DNA of 64,000 bases, from contig JHWW01000007.1 in NCBI GenBank assembly GCA_000621985.1, positions 118,612 to 182,611 on the forward strand, written 5' to 3'. A program made the translations under genes and the position numbers. The notes beneath the pieces were generated by a model. The model had not been told where the DNA came from, did not search any database, and saw nothing but the letters and a program-made list of their open reading frames with translations. Positions 58,340-64,000 of the stretch are shown here, piece by piece. The stretch is from Lachnospiraceae bacterium V9D3004. Its GTDB lineage: Bacteria; Bacillota; Clostridia; Lachnospirales; Lachnospiraceae. Position 1 is the stretch's first letter. Every line of letters begins with the position of its first letter.

Positions 58340-59773
58340 CTACGGTCTTGCGAGAAGTTCCATTCCCGGACCAACTCCAAGCCTGGCTCCGACAATATAT
58401 ACATTGAATTTCTTGCCGTTCCATCCACCGTATTCATATCCAACGATCATCTCAACGTGATATATTCCCTTATATCTTCCGTTGTTACTTCCTGTATAGA
58501 ATGTGATATCTCCCGGATTTATCTGTAGTTTATTAACTCTCTTATCAGTAATGCCGCCTTTTATCATTTTCTTATTGCTCGCACACCATTGTGCCATAGT
58601 TGCCGCTGTAGGAGCATAATTTTTATCACCAAAATTCTTGCCGATCTTCTTATAAGATTTCCACACTAGCGCACTGCAGTCATAGTATCCCTTACTCATC
58701 CTGTTTGCCTGACTGTATTTCCAGTGCCTCGGGATCCATTTGGCGTAGTTAACCACCTTTTTCATTCCCGGAGTGACAACAGATACCACACATCCTAATC
58801 TGTAATCGTCAAGCTGAACATATATGATCGCATTGCCTTTTTTCTTTCCGACAATCTCACCTTTTTTATTCACTTTTGCTACTTTGGGATCAGTCGATCT
58901 CCATTTGATTTTTTTGTCATAGCCCTTTAATTTTATCTTCTTTTTTTCTTTGGTTGCGATCAGAAGTGAAGTCTTATTAAGGCTTACATTTTTAGATATG
59001 AAAGTAATGTTGAATACGAGGTTATTAAGTTCGATCGTAACAGTACTTTTCCCTTTGGAATATGAACTCATCCTGATACATTTTGCCTGATCGTCATATT
59101 GACATGACACACTGCTGCCACTGCTCTTATATTCAAAATGATATGATTCATCCACGCCAAATGACGGCATATTTTTCATCTTTATAACCTGTTCCTGACC
59201 AAATACATAGCTTGTCACTTCCGTCTTAGCAGGATAGGCCATACTTGTATCAGTATATATTCTTATGCTGTAACTCTCATATTTGGTTCCGGAATACATT
59301 GAGTCCAATGGCTCATTTACCTCTAACGAACCGGGAGTAACCGGTATCGCACAATAATCACGAATATCTTTATATCTTCCTTTGTAATATTCCTCTCTTA
59401 TCTTAAGCCATACCGTGCCCGTTCCGAGAACAGTATAATTACCGTTGGAATCTATCTGAAGTATCGAAGGATCAGACGATTCAAAACTCCAGCCGTGGAT
59501 AAGCGTGACGTATTCATAATCGGAATGCATCACACTGCCGCATATTCCATTCCTCATATCGGCTTCGGATATTGCGCCCGAATCACCCGGAATGATCTGC
59601 CCTCTGTCACCCGGGTACATGTCAGCGAATTCGAAATCATCATTCTCAATATCGATTGCTATATTCTGTTCCCTTGCCTGTGAATGTGTTGATATTATAA
59701 ATGAGCATACAAAGCACAATATTAGCAAGGAAAATAATCTTATTTTTGTGGTATACATATATTTGCCCATCAT
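58340..59773 (-). CDS. Secreted BIG2-domain, NlpC/P60-like endopeptidase
   Basis: 477 residues, GGAGG before the ATG. A signal peptide (FSLLILCFVCSFIISTHSQA) is followed by beta-rich Ig-like regions. A BIG2 domain lies at ~270-335 (SLNKTSLLIATKEKKKIKLK...KIKWRSTDPKVAKVNKKG). The C-terminal C40-type peptidase (~340-477) has the Cys in GYYDCSALVWKSYKK, the His in YHVEMIVGYEYGG, and a third polar site near VGARLGVG. It probably cleaves cell-wall peptides. Confidence 0.88.
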   Translation of the reverse strand: MMGKYMYTTKIRLFSLLILCFVCSFIISTHSQAREQNIAIDIENDDFEFADMYPGDRGQIIPGDSGAISEADMRNGICGSVMHSDYEYVTLIHGWSFESSDPSILQIDSNGNYTVLGTGTVWLKIREEYYKGRYKDIRDYCAIPVTPGSLEVNEPLDSMYSGTKYESYSIRIYTDTSMAYPAKTEVTSYVFGQEQVIKMKNMPSFGVDESYHFEYKSSGSSVSCQYDDQAKCIRMSSYSKGKSTVTIELNNLVFNITFISKNVSLNKTSLLIATKEKKKIKLKGYDKKIKWRSTDPKVAKVNKKGEIVGKKKGNAIIYVQLDDYRLGCVVSVVTPGMKKVVNYAKWIPRHWKYSQANRMSKGYYDCSALVWKSYKKIGKNFGDKNYAPTAATMAQWCASNKKMIKGGITDKRVNKLQINPGDITFYTGSNNGRYKGIYHVEMIVGYEYGGWNGKKFNVYIVGARLGVGPGMELLARP

Positions 59774-59929
59774 CTGTTCCTCCTGTCTCTTTAGAACAAT
59801 ATATTATGGATCTATACCAATGCGCTGATTACTACTTCTGTAAAAATTTAGATATATTATATCGTTATATGTAGATATTTTCAATAATAAATGGCCGCAT
59901 AATAATGGACATCTCAAAAATGAGCATTG

Positions 59930-59974
59930 CAAAAAAGGCTAATACCCAGATTTTAGAAATCAGTAGTATTAGCC
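59930..59974 (-). terminator. Terminator after the merR relic
   Basis: GGCTAATAC and GTATTAGCC around a 20-base loop, followed by TTTTTTGC on the minus strand. Confidence 0.75.
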
Positions 59975-60012
59975 ATATTATGAGTTCTTTGATTTTTAAT
60001 TTTTCCTGTCTG

Positions 60013-60452
60013 CTACTCTACCGGGAAGCAGATCTCTGTCACCAGTTCATCCGGGTTCGAACATCTACATTTTCTTCTTTGTATTCCTCGTCGAAAAAAT
60101 CAGCTCCCGCAAGGCATGGATCTGCCGGTACCAATGATCTGCCACACTCCGAATAAAGTACACTCCATGCTCTTTGTTCATCTTCGTAAGAAGGAATGAT
60201 CATTCGCACTGTGGCTGCATATCTCTCAGGTATTGTCTTTACTGTAACATTATAACTCATAGTTTGCTCCTTTCTCAGCCTCTTTTTGGCTGTTTCCAGA
60301 AGCATCAGTTTGTACTGCGTCTCTTCGGAAAGCTTCTTAAGCTCTGTCTGCTTTTCCAACAGAAAGGCTTCCATTTTCTCTTTATCATCATAGTGACGCA
60401 ACATCCTGATACTTACTCTGGATAGTTTTGAAAAATCTCCAATTTTTAACAT
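60013..60452 (-). pseudogene. MerR-family regulator, internal deletion and 3' frameshift
   Basis: The N-terminus MLKIGDFSKLSRVSIRMLRH is the MerR recognition helix-turn-helix start. After HYDD it jumps directly to KEKMEAFLLEKQTELKKLSE, the dimerisation coiled coil. The wing and second helical pair (about 60 residues) are missing. A GyrI-like effector domain follows (YNVTVKTIPERYAATVRMII). Near the end NVDVRTRMNW stops early, while another frame reads EPDELVTEICFPVE, so there is also a 1-base slip. Non-functional as a regulator. Confidence 0.78.
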
Positions 60453-60492
60453 TTTTTCTTACCTCCATGGATGTTTTTCTGAGCTCACTATT

Positions 60493-60523
60493 ACCTTAAT
60501 CCCTGACACAATGTGAGAGTCAA
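60493..60523 (-). promoter_or_regulatory. MerR-type promoter with 19-base spacer
   Basis: On the minus strand TTGACT, 19 bases, TAAGGT, with an imperfect dyad (CTCACATTGTGTCAG) in the spacer. Overlong 19-base spacers with central dyads are the known hallmark of MerR-controlled promoters. It drives the damaged merR gene itself. Confidence 0.65.
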
Positions 60524-60526
60524 TAC

Positions 60527-60775
60527 CTATTTAAAATATTTTTTTTGATCGTCATTCACGGGCATTATTCTTCGCACTCGGAAATGAAGAAATGAAAGTA
60601 TTCCGTTGACGGTCTTTTCTTCGTCAAATGCTCCGTAATACTCTATTCCTGCCAGATAATTTTCATCGTGAAGACACTTACGGAACTCTTGTGTTCCCTC
60701 CGGGGCATAATCCGGTGATTCATATTCTGAAAATACTTTCCATGCAAGCTCTAATGCCGCAGATTTCGCTAACAC
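60527..60775 (-). pseudogene. GNAT acetyltransferase fragment
   Basis: LELAWKVFSEYESPDYAPEG, then QEFRKCLHDENYLAGIEYYG and AFDEEKTV match the N-terminal part of a GNAT fold. The acetyl-CoA-binding motif (Q/RxxGxG/A) is absent and the frame ends in an unrelated basic tail. The 5' end is also short. It is probably a remnant. Confidence 0.55.
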
Positions 60776-60808
60776 ATATTAGCCAAATTATAGCTAATAT
60801 ATGTTAGC
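60768..60808. promoter_or_regulatory. Long inverted repeat, operator-like
   Basis: GCTAACACATATTAGC, 9 bases, GCTAATATATGTTAGC. The arms match at 15 of 16 positions and each arm is itself near-palindromic (GCTAA...TTAGC). It lies at the 5' end of the GNAT fragment and about 135 bases before the plus-strand secreted-protein gene. Confidence 0.55.
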
Positions 60809-60871
60809 CTGTCAAGCAAGAATTATAGTCAACAAAGCTTCTGAGGCTAAGACAGTTTATGCTGCTTTAAA

Positions 60872-60901
60872 TTGACAAACCAATAATTCTTTTGGTATGA
60901 T
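60872..60901 (+). promoter_or_regulatory. SigA-type promoter of the secreted-protein gene
   Basis: TTGACA, 18 bases, TATGAT. The spacer contains ACCAA...TTGGT, a possible operator. The ATG is 45 bases downstream of the -10. Confidence 0.7.
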
Positions 60902-60945
60902 TTCTTTATTGAAAACTAACAACATTGAGATAGGAGGATTTATTA

Positions 60946-62229
60946 ATGTGGAAAAATAAAAAAAGAATATTTTCTTTGCTGCTTAGCGCTGTGATGGCAG
61001 TCACGCTTTTTGAGACGATGATCATTCCTCAGACAGTCTATGGAGCGGATAATGTCACAGAAAAAGCAACACTCTCTCTTAATCAACCCCAGACAATTAC
61101 TATTGATAAGAGAGAAGATGGGGATGGATATTTTTATGCTTATGCTTTTAAAACCACAGACCTTAAGTCATATTACTCATTTACATGGTCTTCGAATTCA
61201 GACTATAATCCCGAGTGGTACGTTTCAACAACCTTGAGCAGGACTAATAAGGTCATAGGTGGCTATGTGGATAATTTTCAGGAAATAGGTGGCGTGGATG
61301 GGACAAACCCAATCTTAAACTATAACACTACCTATTACCTTGTAATTGCCAGGGATAATAGAGATGATATTACTGCAACGATTCAGCTGGTTCAGCTCTC
61401 AGACGCAGAGCCGGATACAGCTGCTTTGGCAGAACCTCTGGTTCCCGGTAATACAAAGTATGCGCGTCTTGATTCCACAGATGATAGAGATGTTTATTAT
61501 CTTGATACCGGAAGTAACACTTATACCACGAATGTATCAGGAACTAAAAAGTATTTGGATTTCAAGGTGTATTCCGATCATACCCTTTCAAATTTGGTTT
61601 ATAGCAATACCATAGAAGCCGACGGTCTTTCCGTGGATATGACAAAATATCTGCAAAAGAATAATAGATACTATTTCGTGTTTAAGTATTATGGCGCGGT
61701 TTCTCAGTCGCCGAAGGATACCGGAATAGAATACAACATTACCCTTACTGCACAGCCGGGCGCAACTACAGGCGCAACTACAGACACCCCTGCAACAACT
61801 ACAAAGACCACAACCACCAAAAAGAAGACTAATTATCTTAAGACAAAGGTCTATAAAACCAAATACTTTGTAACCAACATGGGTTCAGGTGTTTCCTGCA
61901 AAATCAAAAAAGGCAAGCTTTACCTCAATAGGGATAACTATGGATTCCTCTGCAAAAAGTCTAAAATGAAAAACAGTATATTCACTAAGAGTGTGAATAT
62001 GACAAAGAAAAAGTATAAGTTTAAACTGGCTAAGGGCTGTAAGGTGGTATACGGTACCAAGGAAGACGGAAGCGGCGATGTGGTTAAATCAACGAAATGG
62101 TTTAACAAGAACTTTAAGAGAAACGGCGCGATGTATTATTCCTATGACTTCGGAGTATGCCTTAACAAAAAGAATCAGGTAACCCTGATTTATGTATCAT
62201 ACTTTGATGTAGGCGCAGAACAAACGTGA
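60946..62229 (+). CDS. Secreted protein with two beta domains, Thr-rich linker and basic C-terminus
   Basis: 427 residues with TAGGAGG in front. A signal peptide (~1-33) ends near TVYGA. Two pre-peptidase-like beta domains follow (~35-150 and ~155-270; both have YFYAYAF/YYLDTG-like strands and NTTYYLVIA/NNRYYFVFK). Then come a Thr-rich linker (GATTGATTDTPATTTKTTTT), about ten Lys-rich blocks and a C-terminal beta region (~300-427) with GSGDVVKSTKWFNKNFKRNG. No catalytic motif is seen. It could be a surface adhesin or binding protein; unknown. Confidence 0.8.
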   Translation: MWKNKKRIFSLLLSAVMAVTLFETMIIPQTVYGADNVTEKATLSLNQPQTITIDKREDGDGYFYAYAFKTTDLKSYYSFTWSSNSDYNPEWYVSTTLSRTNKVIGGYVDNFQEIGGVDGTNPILNYNTTYYLVIARDNRDDITATIQLVQLSDAEPDTAALAEPLVPGNTKYARLDSTDDRDVYYLDTGSNTYTTNVSGTKKYLDFKVYSDHTLSNLVYSNTIEADGLSVDMTKYLQKNNRYYFVFKYYGAVSQSPKDTGIEYNITLTAQPGATTGATTDTPATTTKTTTTKKKTNYLKTKVYKTKYFVTNMGSGVSCKIKKGKLYLNRDNYGFLCKKSKMKNSIFTKSVNMTKKKYKFKLAKGCKVVYGTKEDGSGDVVKSTKWFNKNFKRNGAMYYSYDFGVCLNKKNQVTLIYVSYFDVGAEQT

Positions 62230-62230
62230 T

Positions 62231-62259
62231 GAATTGGTGCGACACTGTTGCACCAATTC
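62231..62259 (+). terminator. Terminator after the secreted-protein gene
   Basis: GAATTGGTGC, 9 bases, GCACCAATTC, directly after the stop. The tail is not a clean T-run on either strand. Confidence 0.65.
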
Positions 62260-62332
62260 ATACTCAATTCATACTCTTTTCGTTAACGCGTGCTTCAAGT
62301 TGTGTGTTTTATTGTCCATAACCGACTGCCTC

Positions 62333-63004
62333 CTATCCAAACAGCATATCTGCTGCCTTCTCCAGTTCTCTTCTTTCCTGCGTATCATCATATCCGCTTT
62401 CCTTGTCATCGATACCCTTTACCGGATCGATTGAAAACAGGCCATCGCGGTTACAGTAAAAGAAGATTCTTCTGACTCCCCTGATCTTAAATCTTGCTTC
62501 AGCGTTCCATTCCGGATAGAGCGTACGCATCTGAATATCATCGGATGACGCTGCCACCACAAATGAAATATAATGCTCCTTCGTCATGCTGTGATCAATC
62601 CGCACATAATACTCGTCACAGGAACGCTCGATGAAGATCATGTGCTTCTCATCCGTCTCTTCTGCCTCCAAAGGCACAAGCTGGATGCCGTGGCAATGGA
62701 TAACTGCCTCGCCCATACTATGAATCACGTTTCCGCAAACCGGGCAGACATAAAACTTCGACCGCAGCATATTTGCCGATACGTTTGCATTATGAATGGT
62801 ATTGCCTGATATCAGCTCTGTCACTGAAATGCTGAACCCCTCCGCAATAGGTTCCAGCAGGGTTATGTCCGGAAGACCTCTCGATGTTTCCCATTTTGAG
62901 ACACTTTTATCACTTACTCCCAACTTTTCCGCCAGCTGAAGCTGTGTCATCTTGTTCTTTTCCCGCAGCCCCTTAATAACTGCGCCTGTAACATATTGGT
63001 TCAT
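62333..63004 (-). CDS. HTH regulator fused to a superoxide-reductase-like domain
   Basis: About 223 residues; the start is MNQYVTGAVI, with GGAGGTGAG in front. An XRE HTH occupies ~5-65 (MTQLQLAEKLGVSDKSVSKW). A zinc-ribbon-like motif at ~88-105 (FYVCPVCGNVIHSMGEA) is followed by a desulfoferrodoxin/neelaredoxin-type domain with IDHSMTKEHYISFVVAA and RRIFFYCNRDGLF. The HxMxxxHY and C-x-x-x-G placements match the SOR iron centre, although the last His of the usual CxxHG is Asp. It is probably a redox- or metal-responsive regulator (inference). Confidence 0.85.
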   Translation of the reverse strand: MNQYVTGAVIKGLREKNKMTQLQLAEKLGVSDKSVSKWETSRGLPDITLLEPIAEGFSISVTELISGNTIHNANVSANMLRSKFYVCPVCGNVIHSMGEAVIHCHGIQLVPLEAEETDEKHMIFIERSCDEYYVRIDHSMTKEHYISFVVAASSDDIQMRTLYPEWNAEARFKIRGVRRIFFYCNRDGLFSIDPVKGIDDKESGYDDTQERRELEKAADMLFG

Positions 63005-63084
63005 ATTCGTTCTCACCTCCATGCACAGATTTTAAATCAGTTTTTCTGATAACGGTACCTACGGAGAGTAGAGTCAGACGTATT

Positions 63085-63445
63085 ATCTTCCGGTTTGGCT
63101 TACTATCAGCGCGACATGAGCATGGAGCGTAGCGGAATGCGAATGCAGGCACTGCTCAACAAACTGCAATTTATTTATTCCCCAATCACCTTCTGTTACA
63201 GCATATACATAGGTGTCCTTCCATGACGGATTACTCCGCGGATCACATTCTGCATAAACTCTATGTGCACCTTATTTGAAAGTATTATCTATCACAGCAG
63301 ATAGTGCTTCTCTTGCTTCATAATCCCTTTTCCCGCAGTATATGTTACCGATGACTTTTCCGCTGTCTAATAACTCAATGGCATAAAACTCATCAGACTC
63401 TATGCGATATTTCAGGTGCTCTCTGCCATTTTCACAGAGAATCAT
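63085..63445 (-). pseudogene. GNAT acetyltransferase, internally deleted and frameshifted
   Basis: The first frame reads YRIESDEFYAIELLDSGKVI, then GNIYCGKRDYEAREALSAVI, and stops. The family sequence resumes in another frame as HRVYAECDPRSNPSWKDTYV, then YAVTEGDWGINK. The acetyl-CoA-binding segment between the two is deleted. The 3' end runs into a module B-like palindrome. It starts 3 bases after the cat-like stop, so the two were probably co-transcribed. Confidence 0.7.
63112..63152 (+). repeat. Module B-like palindrome, copy 3
   Basis: GCAT-GGA-GC-GTA-GC-GGA-ATGC, followed by GCAGGCAC. It is the reverse-orientation relative of copies 1 and 2: ATGGAGC and GCGGAATG are shared and the pairing is kept, though the stem lengths differ. 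Confidence 0.5.
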
Positions 63446-63447
63446 AT

Positions 63448-63697
63448 TTACTCATTTGTTCCTCCAACACTTCTGCTGAACACAGCCATCTCATTTTCCA
63501 ACAGCCTGTAAACATTTGCCACAAGAAATCCATCCGCTATCGCATGGTTCAGACGGACGCTCACCGGCATCATCAGGCGTCCGTTTTCCTCCCGATATTT
63601 ACCCCAGTTAACGATCGGAGCAAAATGCAAATATCCGTCCGGTAGCTCAACATTCAGTGAATCATATGACAGCCATGATATATAGGATGCGTGAAAC
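63448..63697 (-). pseudogene. Chloramphenicol-acetyltransferase-like gene, 3' part
   Basis: The readable frame has SWLSYDSLNVELPDGYLHFA, then PIVNWGKY, MMPVSVRLNHAIADGFLVAN and VYRLLENEM. HAIADG is the catalytic HxxxDG of the CAT family. The N-terminal two thirds are missing because the IS605-type right end joins at about 63697. It cannot encode an active enzyme. Whether the lost part lies beyond the window, on the other side of the element, is unknown. Confidence 0.82.
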
Positions 63698-63900
63698 CTC
63701 ACACGACTGAAGTCGCGTGCTTCCCATAAATGTATTTCTACACGTAGTCTCTTTAGAAGACGGGAACTACATTACTACAGATACAACCCAAACTCAGATA
63801 CTTATACCACAATAGACATAAGCTCCGCATTCAGGTTAATTAGTGTAGATAATGTGCAGGTGCTTCTCCTGGTGACCTGAGATACTTTTGCCTCAAGTTC
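63698..63900 (-). ncRNA. Right end of IS605-type element with candidate omegaRNA
   Basis: The end carries a hairpin GCACGCGACTTCAGTCGTGTG (GACTTCAGTC core) at about 63701-63721, typical of IS200/IS605 right ends. In known TnpB systems a guide RNA covers the 3' end of tnpB plus this right end, and the bases just outside are the guide. Here the guide would start in the cat-like gene at about 63697. The RNA itself is inference. Confidence 0.5.
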
Positions 63901-64000
63901 CAACCTCTCCTTCGCAGGCAAGGATTTTAATATTTCTCGTACATAATATCTGCTTCCTATGTTATAAGATGCAGATAGATCTGAGTTATATACTTTTCCA
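63802..64000 (-). CDS. tnpB: TnpB (IS605 OrfB), C-terminal part; 5' end outside window
   Basis: The frame reads in from the right edge: GKVYNSDLSASYNIGSRYYV, REILKSLPAKERLELEAKVS and TRRSTCTLSTLINLNAELMS to a TAA at 63802-63804. The DLSASYNI.. stretch holds the final RuvC Asp, and the tail matches Clostridia-type TnpB. TnpB is an RNA-guided DNA endonuclease of the IS200/IS605 family. Whether the rest is intact cannot be seen. Confidence 0.9.
   Translation of the reverse strand, partial: GKVYNSDLSASYNIGSRYYVREILKSLPAKERLELEAKVSQVTRRSTCTLSTLINLNAELMSIVV

Larger units (their letters stand above)
63698..64000 (-). mobile_element. IS200/IS605-family insertion, right portion
   Basis: Made of the tnpB 3' end, the ~100-base non-coding right end and the terminal hairpin, inserted in a cat-like gene. 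The left end and any tnpA lie beyond the window. Confidence 0.8.

Overview
The window looks like chromosomal DNA from a motile, anaerobic Firmicute of the Lachnospiraceae type (inference). The reasons are moderate-to-low GC, strong AGGAGG ribosome sites, an F-type ATP synthase with a sodium-type c subunit, a fused FeoA-FeoB, many Cache-domain chemoreceptors, hybrid kinases and c-di-GMP proteins, a PucR/BioY/BirA block and an IS605-type TnpB. Nearly all real genes lie on the minus strand. Three are on the plus strand: the truncated hybrid kinase at the left edge, one chemoreceptor (12.8 kb) and one secreted protein (60.9 kb).

Layout. 0-10 kb: 3' part of a hybrid kinase, FeoAB iron transporter, a TPM protein with a zinc-ribbon membrane protein, a chemoreceptor, a DnaQ-like exonuclease and a PAS-GGDEF protein with a degenerate GGDEF. 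10-14.5 kb: a PadR-controlled adhesin-like membrane protein and a chemoreceptor with a long leader. 14.5-25 kb: the complete ATP synthase operon (atpZ, atpI, B, E, F, H, A, G, D, C), preceded by proC, rpiB, a low-molecular-weight phosphatase homologue and Sua5, a linkage resembling the ywl-atp region of Bacillus subtilis. 25-31.6 kb: a GH18/SH3 protein, thioredoxin, aspS, a hairpin-packed intergenic region and a two-gene ABC exporter. 31.8-38.7 kb: ECF sigma factor, probable anti-sigma protein, MoxR ATPase, DUF58 protein and transglutaminase in one apparent operon. 38.9-46.4 kb: Cache hybrid kinase, REC-GGDEF protein, esterase, condensation-type acyltransferase and a zinc-ribbon membrane protein, again one apparent operon. 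46.5-53 kb: HD-GYP phosphodiesterase, TSCPD protein, NSS transporter, a block of gene fragments, then a binding lipoprotein overlapping a diguanylate cyclase.

53-64 kb is different in character. It is a decay zone holding a truncated AAA ATPase, a deleted DUF2075-MazG pair, a PucR regulator with an in-frame TGA before its DNA-binding domain, a MerR regulator with an internal deletion, GNAT fragments, a cat-like gene cut by an IS605-type element and the 3' end of tnpB. Intact genes are interspersed: bioY, birA, an NlpC/P60-like protein, a secreted protein and an HTH regulator with a superoxide-reductase-like domain.

The most novel-looking signal is a set of palindromic intergenic modules (called A, B and C here). 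They recur at 4.5, 14.5, 25, 29, 55 and 63 kb, usually next to a terminator, and are stacked in one 330-base region upstream of aspS. The most biologically coherent systems are the sodium-type ATP synthase locus, the sigma/MoxR/DUF58/transglutaminase operon and the kinase/GGDEF/esterase/acyltransferase operon.
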